A DNA stretch of 64,000 bases, taken from SVTX01 sp045632305. GTDB taxonomy: Bacteria > Bacillota > Clostridia > Oscillospirales > CAG-272. Where the stretch lies: the NCBI GenBank assembly GCA_045632305.1, contig JAZQWL010000020.1, forward strand, positions 1 through 64,000, given 5' to 3'. Positions 42,985 to 51,520 of the stretch are shown piece by piece. The position numbers were made by a program, and so were the translations under genes. The number at the start of each line of letters is the position of its first letter. The first letter of the stretch is position 1. The notes under the pieces were generated by a model that saw only the letters and a list, made by a program, of their open reading frames with translations, had not been told where the DNA came from and did not search any database.

Positions 42985-44952
42985 ATGGAAAACAAGGGTA
43001 AGTATTATATAACTACCGCAATCGCTTATGCGTCAAGAAAGCCCCACTTTGGCAACACATACGAAGTAATCGCAACCGACGCTATGGCAAGATACAAGAG
43101 AGCGTGCGGCTACGACGTATTCTTCTGCACGGGTACTGACGAGCACGGTCAGAAGATCGAAAACTTGGCTAAAGACGCGGGCATCACTCCCAAGGCATAC
43201 GTTGACGGCGTTGCGGGTGAGATCAAAAACGTTTGGGACGGAATGAACACAAGCTACGACTACTTCATCCGTACAACTGACGATTACCACGAAGCGGCAG
43301 TAGCGAAGATATTCAAGAAATTCTTCGAGCAGGGCGACATATACAAGGGCAAATACGAGGGTTGGTACTGTACTCCCTGTGAATCATTCTTCACAGAAAC
43401 TCAGGCAGAGGGCGGCAAGTGTCCCGACTGTGGCCGTGAGGTACAGAAGGCAAGCGAAGAGGCATACTTCTTCAAAATGTCAAGGTATGCTGACAGACTT
43501 ATGAAGCACATTGACGAGAACCCCGACTTTATTCAGCCCGAATCAAGAAAGAAGGAAATGGTAAACAACTTCTTAAAGGCAGGTCTTCAGGACCTTTGCG
43601 TTTCAAGAACCTCCTTTACATGGGGTATTCCCGTAAGCTTCGACCCCAAGCACGTAACCTACGTTTGGCTTGACGCGCTTACAAACTATATCACAGCTAT
43701 CGGCTACGATCCCGATAAGTCATTCGAGGAACAGAGCGAGCATTTCAAAAAATACTGGCCCTGCGACGTTCACGTTATCGGTAAGGATATTCTCCGTTTC
43801 CATACAATTTACTGGCCTATCTTCCTTATGGCCCTTGACATTCCTCTCCCGAAGCAGATCTTCGGTCATCCCTGGTTCAACTTCGGAGCAGATAAGATGT
43901 CAAAATCCCGCGGAAACGTTATTTACGCGGACGAGCTTGCAACACGCTTTGGCACTGACGGCGTAAGATACTATGCTCTCTCCGAAATGCCTTTTGGTAG
44001 CGACGGCAGTATCACTTACGAAACAGTTATCAAGAGATACAACACAGACCTCGTAAACAATCTCGGTAACCTTGTAAAGCGTACACTCGATATGCAGAAG
44101 AAGTATTTCGACAAGGTAATTATGGCTCCCACAGTAAAGGAAGAGCTTGATGACGAGCTTGTTGCAAAGTGCGTTGATACATTTGCAAAGTACTGCGCTA
44201 ATATGGATACGTTCCACATCGCAGATGCGCTCGAGGTTGTGTTCGACATGCTCTCAAGAGCAAACAAGTACATCGACGAAACAACTCCCTGGGTGCTTGC
44301 AAAGGACGAAGCAAAGCACGAGCGACTCGGCACAGTTCTCTACAACCTCCTCGAAACAATTCGTTGGGGTGCTGTAATGCTCGCTCCTTTCATTCCCGCA
44401 ACCTGCGAGGAAATTCTTTCCCAGCTCGGCACGGACAAGATTGGCTTTGATACTATCGGCACAACAGAAAACTTCGGCGGTATGGTTGCAGGCAACACAG
44501 TTGGCGACTCCCGTGTAATGTTTGCAAGAATCGACGAAGCAAAGATGCTCGCTGAACTCGAAGCAGAAATGGAAGCTAAGAGAATTGCGGCTGAAAAGGC
44601 AGAAAAGGCAAAGGAAAAGCCCGAGGGCTGCGCTATTATCGGCATTCAGGATTTCATGAACGTTGAGCTTCGCACAGCGCAGATCATTGAATGCGAAAAG
44701 GTTCCGAAGGCAAAGAAGCTCTTAAAGCTCCAGATCGACCTCGGCTACGAAAAGCGTCAGGTAGTTTCCGGTATTGCTAAGTACTACACACGCGAGGAGC
44801 TTATCGGCAAAAAGGTTATCGTTGTAGCTAACCTCTCCCCCGCAACACTCTGCGGAATCGAATCCAACGGTATGATCCTCGCCTCCGGTGAAGAAGACGT
44901 ACGCGTTGTATTCCTCCACCCCGATACACAGCTCGGTGAAAGAGTAAGATAA
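42985..44952 (+). CDS. metG: Methionyl-tRNA synthetase with C-terminal tRNA-binding domain
   Basis: Charges tRNA-Met (655 aa). HIGH motif as KPHFGNTYE near residue 19, zinc-binding CTPCESF...CPDCGR, KMSKSRGNV near residue 300 and, after a Lys/Glu-rich linker, an EMAP/Arc1p-like tRNA-binding domain (QDFMNVELRTAQIIECEKV) from about residue 555 to the end. Gene stands alone with promoter and terminator. Confidence 0.97.
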   Translation: MENKGKYYITTAIAYASRKPHFGNTYEVIATDAMARYKRACGYDVFFCTGTDEHGQKIENLAKDAGITPKAYVDGVAGEIKNVWDGMNTSYDYFIRTTDDYHEAAVAKIFKKFFEQGDIYKGKYEGWYCTPCESFFTETQAEGGKCPDCGREVQKASEEAYFFKMSRYADRLMKHIDENPDFIQPESRKKEMVNNFLKAGLQDLCVSRTSFTWGIPVSFDPKHVTYVWLDALTNYITAIGYDPDKSFEEQSEHFKKYWPCDVHVIGKDILRFHTIYWPIFLMALDIPLPKQIFGHPWFNFGADKMSKSRGNVIYADELATRFGTDGVRYYALSEMPFGSDGSITYETVIKRYNTDLVNNLGNLVKRTLDMQKKYFDKVIMAPTVKEELDDELVAKCVDTFAKYCANMDTFHIADALEVVFDMLSRANKYIDETTPWVLAKDEAKHERLGTVLYNLLETIRWGAVMLAPFIPATCEEILSQLGTDKIGFDTIGTTENFGGMVAGNTVGDSRVMFARIDEAKMLAELEAEMEAKRIAAEKAEKAKEKPEGCAIIGIQDFMNVELRTAQIIECEKVPKAKKLLKLQIDLGYEKRQVVSGIAKYYTREELIGKKVIVVANLSPATLCGIESNGMILASGEEDVRVVFLHPDTQLGERVR

Positions 44953-44966
44953 TTAAACTCAAAATT

Positions 44967-44998
44967 AAAAGGACGAAGAAATTCTTCGTCCTTTTTTA
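44967..44998 (+). terminator. Intrinsic terminator of metG
   Basis: GGACGAAG/CTTCGTCC stem with a 5-base loop, preceded by four A and followed by six T. Confidence 0.9.
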
Positions 44999-45030
44999 TT
45001 CAAATTTTTCTTTATTTTCAAAGAAATCTC

Positions 45031-45059
45031 TTGACTTCTTAATTTGTTTGTGCTACAAT
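45031..45059 (+). promoter_or_regulatory. Promoter of the marR-exporter operon
   Basis: -35 TTGACT (45031-45036), 17-base spacer, -10 TACAAT (45054-45059). The start site near 45066 falls in the palindrome listed next. Confidence 0.85.
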
Positions 45060-45062
45060 ATC

Positions 45063-45091
45063 GTTAACTCGTTAATTATTAACCCGTTAAC
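45063..45091. promoter_or_regulatory. Likely MarR operator
   Basis: GTTAACTCGTTAAT and ATTAACCCGTTAAC are inverted 14-base halves with one base between and two mismatches. The 29-base palindrome of GTTAA/TTAAC words covers the predicted transcription start, so the downstream MarR protein probably represses its own operon here. Confidence 0.75.
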
Positions 45092-45111
45092 TTTTTGCAC
45101 GGAGGCAACAA

Positions 45112-45582
45112 ATGCACGAAAACAAATATAAGGAGCTTATAATACTGCTCTGGCAAACGAACATTTTACACAGAAAGCTTGCCGAGAAGCGCGCGGCGAA
45201 TATGGATCTTCAGCCGTCCCAACACAGAATGCTTATGTATCTTTCAAAGACGGAGGTAGCCCCTTCGCAATGTGAAATAGCAAAGAAATTTGAGATAAGT
45301 CCCGCCGCGGTTTCAAACACACTTAAAAAGCTTGAAAAAATGGGATACGTTGAAAAAGCTTCGCTTTCGGATGAGGGCGACGGCAGAGTCAACGAAATAA
45401 AAATAACCGAAAAAGGAAAAGAGGAAGCGGACAATACACGCGAATATTTTTCCTGCATCGACAAGGCGATGTTCGATGGATTTACCGACGAGGAGCTTAA
45501 CACTCTCCAAGCGCTCCTGAAAAAAGCGTGCGACAATCTCCAAGCCACCGCCGAAGCTTCACAGGAGGACGCAAATCAATGA
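45112..45582 (+). CDS. MarR-family transcriptional regulator
   Basis: A 156-aa winged-helix regulator. The helix-turn-helix and wing are visible at about residues 45-90: APSQCEIAKKFEISPAAVSNTLKKLEKMGYVEKA, then the wing DGRVNEIKITEKGKE. It is first in an operon with two exporter genes and overlaps the next ATG, so it should control export in response to a small ligand, probably a toxic compound or drug. GGAGG precedes the ATG. Confidence 0.93.
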   Translation: MHENKYKELIILLWQTNILHRKLAEKRAANMDLQPSQHRMLMYLSKTEVAPSQCEIAKKFEISPAAVSNTLKKLEKMGYVEKASLSDEGDGRVNEIKITEKGKEEADNTREYFSCIDKAMFDGFTDEELNTLQALLKKACDNLQATAEASQEDANQ

Positions 45583-47327
45583 AAAAATGGACTAAATATA
45601 TAAAGCCGTATACTAAATATTTCATACTCGGCCCGCTCTGTATGATAATCGAGGTCATAGGCGAGATCTTAATGCCCATATTCCTTGGCACGGTGATCGA
45701 CTCCGCGCTCGCGGGCACCCTCACCGTCGGAAGATCCCTCGGCGTAATGGGTCTTATGATACTGACTGCGGTAATCATGATGCTCGGCGGACTTGGCGGA
45801 TCGTATTTTGGAGCAAAGGCAAGCGTAAATTTTGCGACCGATATACGTCGCGACCTTTTCTCAAAGGTACAGCTCTTCAGCTTCGCCAACATCGACAAAT
45901 ACTCCACGGGCTCTCTCGTTACACGTCTTACCAATGACGTTTCTCAGGTGCAGATGATGGTAAACATGGCTCTCCGAATGATGCTCCGCGCCCCCGGTAT
46001 GCTTATCGGTGCTATCATCATGGCTGTAAGAAAGAGCCCCAGTCTCTCAACCGTGCTTCTCATTACCCTCCCCCTGCTTATTCTTTCCATTATATTTATT
46101 ATCGCGCGCGGCATGCCCCTCTTTGCCAAGCGTCAGGAAAAGGTTGACGCGATAAACTCCACAGTTCAGGAAAACATAACAAACGTACGCGTGGTAAAAT
46201 CCTTTGTACGCGAGAGCTTTGAGGAAGAAAAGTTCAACACCGCAAACAAGAACCTCAAAAATTCGGGCATGTCCGCTATGAAGAACATGATCCTTATGAG
46301 CCCCTTCCAGACCTTCTTTATGTATCTTACCACGATCCTTGTTATCTGGTTCGGCTCGATACTCGTTATAAACAACCTCGGTAATCCCGACGGATTTTCC
46401 GCGGGCGACCTCTCCGCGTTCACTATGTACGTGTCCCAGATCCTTCATTCGCTTATGATGGTAACCATGATGCTCATGTTCTCCTCCCGCGCATTCGCTT
46501 CGGCAAGAAGAATTTCCGAGGTGCTTGACGAGGAGATCGACATAAAGGATCTTGAAAGCGCAGATAACGATGCCGTTATCAAACGCGGTCAGATCGAATT
46601 TCGAAACGTTTCCTTCCGTTATTATAAGAACAGCGCGGAGCCCGTGCTTGATAATGTTAATCTGGAAATCAAAGCCGGATCTACAGTCGGAATCATCGGT
46701 TCAACGGGCTGCGGCAAGACCACTCTCGTTTCCCTCATTCCCCGTCTTTACGATGCCGACGATGGAGAGATCCTCATCGACGGCAGAAATATCAAGGACT
46801 ACACTCTCTACAATCTCCGCGAGGGCGTCGGCATGGTGCTTCAGAAGAACGTGCTTTTCTCGGGAACTATTAAAGAAAATCTTCTCTGGGGCAAGGAGGA
46901 CGCGACTGACGAAGAAATTTATGCCGTTGCCGAAAGCGCGCAGGCGCACAAATTTGTCGATAACTTCACTCATCAGTATGAAGCTATACTCGGTCAGGGC
47001 GGCGTAAACGTTTCGGGCGGACAGAAGCAGCGTCTCTGTATCGCTCGTGCGCTCCTCAAAAAGCCAAAGATCCTCATTCTCGACGACTCCACAAGCGCGG
47101 TCGACACAGCAACCGAGGCAAATATCCGTAAGGCGTTCAAAAACGAGCTTGCGGACACGACGAAGATCATTATCGCTCAGAGAATTTCCTCTGTCAAGGA
47201 TGCCGATATGATCGTGGTTATGGACGACGGCAGAATCACGGGCATCGGCGACCATAATACCCTGATGCAGACGAATATCGAGTATCAGGAGATCTACAAC
47301 TCCCAGAACGACAGAAAGGAGGGGTAA
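45579..47327 (+). CDS. ABC exporter half-transporter, degenerate ATPase site
   Basis: A 582-aa half-transporter: six membrane helices (to about residue 320), then the ATPase with Walker A GSTGCGKTTL, signature VSGGQKQRL and Walker B ILILDDSTSAVD. The catalytic Glu after the Walker B Asp is replaced by Asp. In heterodimeric exporters such as TM287/288 and BmrCD one subunit has this change. Start ATG at 45579 overlaps the marR stop and has AGGAGG upstream. The partner gene follows 4 bases after the stop. Confidence 0.93.
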   Translation: MKKWTKYIKPYTKYFILGPLCMIIEVIGEILMPIFLGTVIDSALAGTLTVGRSLGVMGLMILTAVIMMLGGLGGSYFGAKASVNFATDIRRDLFSKVQLFSFANIDKYSTGSLVTRLTNDVSQVQMMVNMALRMMLRAPGMLIGAIIMAVRKSPSLSTVLLITLPLLILSIIFIIARGMPLFAKRQEKVDAINSTVQENITNVRVVKSFVRESFEEEKFNTANKNLKNSGMSAMKNMILMSPFQTFFMYLTTILVIWFGSILVINNLGNPDGFSAGDLSAFTMYVSQILHSLMMVTMMLMFSSRAFASARRISEVLDEEIDIKDLESADNDAVIKRGQIEFRNVSFRYYKNSAEPVLDNVNLEIKAGSTVGIIGSTGCGKTTLVSLIPRLYDADDGEILIDGRNIKDYTLYNLREGVGMVLQKNVLFSGTIKENLLWGKEDATDEEIYAVAESAQAHKFVDNFTHQYEAILGQGGVNVSGGQKQRLCIARALLKKPKILILDDSTSAVDTATEANIRKAFKNELADTTKIIIAQRISSVKDADMIVVMDDGRITGIGDHNTLMQTNIEYQEIYNSQNDRKEG

Positions 47328-47331
47328 GGCA

Positions 47332-49323
47332 ATGGCAAGAACACTCGAACAGCTCCAAAAGCAGTATAACAGCCACGCAAAGCCGGGCAGACCGATGATG
47401 GGACGTCCGGGCGGCCCTCGAGGACACATGCGCGGCATGGGCGGCAAGCCCAAGGATATGAAGAAGACGGTAAGCCGTATTCTTTCATATATCGGCAACT
47501 ACAAATATCTTCTCATTGTAGTATTCCTCTTTATGCTCCTCAACACGGTAACCTCACTTATAGGCGGATATATGACGCGTCCGATACTCAACCGCCTCTC
47601 GGTTTTAGCGGGCTTTGAGATCGATGAGTCCTCCCTCTCCTCTCCGATATACAAATTCGCAGACTCGCTTATCCTTACCTTCAAGGACGGCATGGGCAAC
47701 TTTATAAGCTCCCTTGTAGGTGATTCCTACAACGCGGCGGCAACAGCGACTCTCTCGTATATCGCATCTGCGCTCATAATTTTAGCTTCCGTTTATCTTA
47801 TTACTATTCTCACGACCTATATTCAGGCGAGAATAATGCTCACGATCTCCCAAAATTCACTTGAAAAGATAAGAGTTGACCTCTTCAAAAAGCTCCAGAA
47901 GCTCCCCGTAAAATACTTTGACACCCACCCCACGGGCGAGGTTATGTCCCGCTTTACGAACGACGTCGACAGCATCGACACCATGCTCAACAATTCGCTC
48001 ACGAGCATTGTTTCGGGCGTGATCACGCTTATCGGTACGTTTATATTTATGATAACCACGAGCTTCTGGCTAACGCTCGTTACGGTCTGCTTTATTCCCG
48101 TATTTTTCATGGGCGGTATGGCGATCGCGAAGAAATCAAGAAAATTCTATTCGGGACAGCAGGCAGCTCTCGGCGCGGCTAACGGATATATTGAAGAGAC
48201 CGTTACAGGACAGCGAGTTATCAAGGTGTTCAACCACGAGGACACCTGCATCGAGGAATTCTCGGCGCTCAACGAGGATCTGCGAGACAAGCAGCTCAAA
48301 TCCCAATTCTACGGCGGTATTATGGGCCCCATTATGGGAAATACCAGCCAGATAAGCTATGCCGTCACCATCGGCCTTGGCGGAATCCTCATGTGCCTCG
48401 GTCGTCTTGACCCCGGCGCGCTATCGGTTTTCGCAAACTATTCCCGTCAGTTCAGTATGCCTATTAACAACCTCTCCTCCCAGACCACCGCTATCTTCTC
48501 CGCCCTTGCGGGCGCGGAACGCGTTTTCGCGGTGATGGACGAAACCCCCGAGATGCCCGACGCTAACGATGCAAATCAGATGGAAGGAATGCGCGGCGAC
48601 GTGGTTTTCGACAACGTCACCTTCGGTTATAATCCCGACAAGGTCATTCTCAAAAATCTCACTCTCTACGCTCACCCCGGTCAGAAGATCGCGTTTGTCG
48701 GTTCAACAGGCGCGGGCAAGACCACGGTCACAAACCTCCTCTCCCGCTTCTACGACATTGAATCGGGAAGCATTACGATCGACGGCGTAAGCATCAAGGA
48801 CATCGGACGCGACGCGCTCCGCTCACACATCGCAATGGTGCTTCAGGACACCCACCTTTTCACGGGTACGGTTATGGAAAACATTCGTTACGGACGTCTT
48901 GACGCGACCGACGAAGAAGTAATCGAAGCGGCAAAAACCGCATCCGCTCACAGCTTTATTATGAGACTTTCCGACGGATACAACACGATGCTCGAGGGCG
49001 ACGGAGCAAACCTCTCGCAAGGTCAGAGACAGCTTCTCAACATCGCCCGCGCGGCTCTCTCAAAAGCCCCCATCCTCGTTCTCGACGAGGCGACAAGCTC
49101 GGTCGACACAAGAACCGAGCGCCATATCGAAAAGGGTATGGATCGCCTGATGAAGAATCGCACGACCTTCGTTATTGCGCACCGACTTTCCACCGTTCGC
49201 AACTCAAACGCCATTATGGTGCTTGAAGCGGGCGAGATAATCGAGCGCGGAACTCACGAGCAATTACTCGATCTCGGCGGCAGATACTACGAGCTTTATA
49301 CAGGTAAGCGCGAGCTTGATTAA
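47332..49323 (+). CDS. ABC exporter half-transporter, catalytic subunit
   Basis: A 663-aa half-transporter with a 40-residue Gly/Arg/Pro-rich N-terminal extension, six membrane helices, an expanded outer loop after the first helix (about residues 90-130) and an ATPase with Walker A GSTGAGKTTV, signature LSQGQRQLL and intact Walker B ILVLDEATSSVD. Its imperfect signature LSQGQ would complete the degenerate site of the partner. Together they should form a drug or lipid exporter. Confidence 0.93.
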   Translation: MARTLEQLQKQYNSHAKPGRPMMGRPGGPRGHMRGMGGKPKDMKKTVSRILSYIGNYKYLLIVVFLFMLLNTVTSLIGGYMTRPILNRLSVLAGFEIDESSLSSPIYKFADSLILTFKDGMGNFISSLVGDSYNAAATATLSYIASALIILASVYLITILTTYIQARIMLTISQNSLEKIRVDLFKKLQKLPVKYFDTHPTGEVMSRFTNDVDSIDTMLNNSLTSIVSGVITLIGTFIFMITTSFWLTLVTVCFIPVFFMGGMAIAKKSRKFYSGQQAALGAANGYIEETVTGQRVIKVFNHEDTCIEEFSALNEDLRDKQLKSQFYGGIMGPIMGNTSQISYAVTIGLGGILMCLGRLDPGALSVFANYSRQFSMPINNLSSQTTAIFSALAGAERVFAVMDETPEMPDANDANQMEGMRGDVVFDNVTFGYNPDKVILKNLTLYAHPGQKIAFVGSTGAGKTTVTNLLSRFYDIESGSITIDGVSIKDIGRDALRSHIAMVLQDTHLFTGTVMENIRYGRLDATDEEVIEAAKTASAHSFIMRLSDGYNTMLEGDGANLSQGQRQLLNIARAALSKAPILVLDEATSSVDTRTERHIEKGMDRLMKNRTTFVIAHRLSTVRNSNAIMVLEAGEIIERGTHEQLLDLGGRYYELYTGKRELD

Positions 49324-49328
49324 AATAA

Positions 49329-49712
49329 AAAAACGCATCTGCAATGGGTGATGTTCTTAGCGGAGAATTTGAAATCTCTCGCTAAGTGCGAGCATCGCAT
49401 TTGACCGGTCAAACGTACTTGGGCTAAGCCCAAACCCTTATACAAACAGAAAGAGCAAGCACACAGGATTAAATCTTGTATGTCTGCTCTTTTTCTGTTG
49501 GTTTTAGTTTAGAGCTATAAGGCTCGCTTTGCTCGCCGTTATGAGTTTGCTACGCAAACGTTATGATATGATTGCCCATCAATTTTTAAACTTGGCGAAG
49601 CCAATCATAACAATGCGTAGCATTTCATAACTCACAACTTGCCCGCAAGGGCAATCATAACTTAGCGTGATTTGTCCGCTTGGGACATCACGCTAACCGC
49701 AGGTGCGTTTTT
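49329..49712. repeat. 384-bp palindromic element with a hairpin array
   Basis: A gene-free element closed by 14-base inverted ends AAAAACGCATCTGC and GCAGGTGCGTTTTT (one G-U position), with inner pair GTGATGT (49348-49354)/ACATCAC (49685-49691). Inside are consecutive hairpins: CTTAGCG..CGCTAAG (49356-49386), TTTGACC/GGTCAAA (49400-49413), TTGGGC/GCCCAA (49419-49433), AACAGAAA..TTTCTGTT (49445-49499), GTTTGC/GCAAAC (49545-49559), TTGGC/GCCAA (49592-49604), AATGC/GCATT (49612-49624), TTGCCC/GGGCAA (49639-49654) and TTAGCGTGAT..ATCACGCTAA (49662-49696). The word TCATAAC separates the later hairpins (49605, 49625, 49655) and appears inverted as GTTATGA at 49538 and 49560. It could be a MITE-like element or a structured RNA; the exporter operon may also terminate in it. 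Confidence 0.65.
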
Positions 49713-50148
49713 ATGCCTTCTAAAAAGTAAATAAATTGTTAATTTTTATTTTTTCTTCGTCGAAACGGGTGGATTTTTGTGTCAAAAAGAACGAATTTCA
49801 GAGATATTTGTAACTGTGAATTTTAACTGAAATTCCCTCTTACAGCTCGGGAAAAAGATAAACAAAAACTGTTTATTTTGTGCAATTTGCTATTTTAAAA
49901 AATCCAAAAAATCCTCTATTTTTCGAGGCTATTTTCCCCAGCGTTAAAAAAATAACTCGTGAAAATTGATATAATATATAATAAAAGATGAAGGAAAATT
50001 TGTCAAAAATCTCACGATTGCCACAAATTCGTTAAATAATTGTCACCAATTTTGATAAATTTTTATCTTTTGGCTTTTTTTGGTTAAAACGCCAAAAAAC
50101 CACCTGAAAATTTCGTATATTTTTTTAGAGTATTTTTAATGAAAGGTA
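49713..50148. other. AT-rich region upstream of the BMC operon
   Basis: No gene is seen. It contains a TTTTTTGG/CCAAAAAA hairpin (50076-50099, 8-base loop), which lacks a T-tail, and ACCTGAAAAT at 50102-50111, which recurs inverted downstream of the promoter. Several -10-like words occur near 49972-49985. Confidence 0.5.
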
Positions 50149-50177
50149 TTGAAAAAATTGCGAAAATTTGATATAAT
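50149..50177 (+). promoter_or_regulatory. Promoter of the BMC operon
   Basis: -35 TTGAAA (50149-50154), 17-base spacer, -10 TATAAT (50172-50177). Start expected near 50184, giving a leader of about 60 bases. Confidence 0.8.
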
Positions 50178-50195
50178 AGATTCTGAAGAAGAATA

Positions 50196-50217
50196 TTTTC
50201 AGGTCACCCCCTGAAAA
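50196..50217 (+). promoter_or_regulatory. Leader hairpin / operator candidate in the BMC 5' UTR
   Basis: TTTTCAGG/CCTGAAAA, an 8-bp stem with a 6-base loop, lies just after the predicted start and 11 bases before the ribosome site of ackA. ATTTTCAGGT (50195-50204) is the exact inverse of ACCTGAAAAT at 50102-50111, with 93 bases between centres across the promoter. It may be a regulator site, an RNA structure, or both. Confidence 0.5.
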
Positions 50218-50242
50218 AAACTGCATTTTGGAGGAAAAACAC

Positions 50243-51436
50243 ATGAAAATTCTGGTTATCAATGCCGGAAGCAGCTCCCTCAAATATCAGCTTTTTGATA
50301 TGGAGAACGGCAACGTTCTCGCAAGAGGTCTCTGTGAAAAGATCGGACTTACCGGCGCTATCACTCACAAGCGTCCCGGCAAGGAAAATTACGCAACAGA
50401 TCATCCGATGCCCACTCACAACGAAGCTATCGCTCTTGTGCTCAAGCTTCTCACAGACCCCGAGCTCGGAGTTATTTCAAGCGTTGACGAAATCTCCGCC
50501 GTAGGTCACAGATTCGCGCACGGCGGCAAGATCACAAAATCCTGCGTTCTCGGTGAAGAGGAGCTCAAGTACATTGAATCCATCATCCCGATCAATCCCC
50601 TTCACGGCCCGCCCGCACTCAAGGGTGTAGCGGCATGCAAGGCAATTATGCCTGACAAGACAATGGTTGGTGTATTCGATACATCCTTCTACTCCGGCTT
50701 TGACAAGAAGACTTATATGTACGCACTCCCCTACGAGTGGTATGAAAAGTACGGTGTTCGTCGCTACGGCTTCCACGGAACGTCTCACAGATTCGTTTCC
50801 GCAAAGGCGTGCGAGTTCCTCGGCCTTGACTACAACACAACTAAGATAGTTTCCTGCCACATCGGCTCCGGCTCCTCTATTACAGCCGTTGCAAACGGTA
50901 AGGCAGTTGATACATCCCTCGGCTTCACCCCTCAGGAAGGTTTGCCCATGGGTACAAGATGCGGTTCTATCGACCCCTCGATCGTTCCCTACATCATCGA
51001 GCAGACAGGCATGTCCGCTGCAGAGGTTAACGATATCATGAACAAGAAGTCCGGTCTTCTTGGTGTATCCGGTGTTTCCAACGACGCTCGTGACGTTTGG
51101 GTAGCTGCTGACGCAGGCAACGAAAGAGCAAAGCTCGCTATGGACCTCCTCGTTCACAACGCAAAGAAGATCGTCGGCTCCTACGTAGCTGAAATGAACG
51201 GCATCGACGTTCTCATCTTCACAGCAGGTCTTGGTGAAAACGACCGTTTGGTTCGTGAAATGGTTTGCGAAAACATGGAATTCTTCGGAATTGAATTCGA
51301 CAAGGAATGGAATATGACTTGTCCTCGTGGTGAAAACACAGTTCTCTCCACTCCCGACTCCAAGGTTAAGGTCGTTGTAATCCCCACAGACGAGGAATAC
51401 ATGATCGCCTCCGACACATACGAGCTTGTAAAGTAA
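50243..51436 (+). CDS. ackA: Acetate/propionate kinase
   Basis: A 397-aa acyl-phosphate kinase, here expected to make ATP from propionyl-phosphate produced by PduL. Seen: ILVINAGSSSLKYQLF at the start, GHRFAHGG, FHGTSHRFVS, and GLGENDRLVRE near the end, all family signatures. ATG at 50243 with GGAGG; an in-frame TTG at 50228 would contain the ribosome site itself. It is the first gene of the BMC operon. It has no encapsulation peptide that I can see, so it probably works outside the shell. Confidence 0.96.
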   Translation: MKILVINAGSSSLKYQLFDMENGNVLARGLCEKIGLTGAITHKRPGKENYATDHPMPTHNEAIALVLKLLTDPELGVISSVDEISAVGHRFAHGGKITKSCVLGEEELKYIESIIPINPLHGPPALKGVAACKAIMPDKTMVGVFDTSFYSGFDKKTYMYALPYEWYEKYGVRRYGFHGTSHRFVSAKACEFLGLDYNTTKIVSCHIGSGSSITAVANGKAVDTSLGFTPQEGLPMGTRCGSIDPSIVPYIIEQTGMSAAEVNDIMNKKSGLLGVSGVSNDARDVWVAADAGNERAKLAMDLLVHNAKKIVGSYVAEMNGIDVLIFTAGLGENDRLVREMVCENMEFFGIEFDKEWNMTCPRGENTVLSTPDSKVKVVVIPTDEEYMIASDTYELVK

Positions 51437-51520
51437 GCTCCCCCACTTAGTAAATACTTTTTAGTATTTAAATAAATCGGTTTTTTAAAAAATTTTTATA
51501 TTTGAAAGGACGAAAACAAA

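Noticed and set aside
49538..49661. Possible CRISPR array (constant TCATAAC between variable parts)
   Set aside because: The constant part is only 7 bases, the variable parts are self-complementary hairpins of 11-16 bases, and no cas genes are present.
49329..49712. 6S RNA or another known large ncRNA
   Set aside because: A closing stem and many hairpins exist, but the long central bubble of 6S RNA and any other family signature were not recognisable. Kept only as an unexplained structured repeat.
50071..50101. CcpA-type cre site before the BMC operon
   Set aside because: The AT-rich inverted repeat TTTTTTGG/CCAAAAAA does not match the cre consensus with its central CG.
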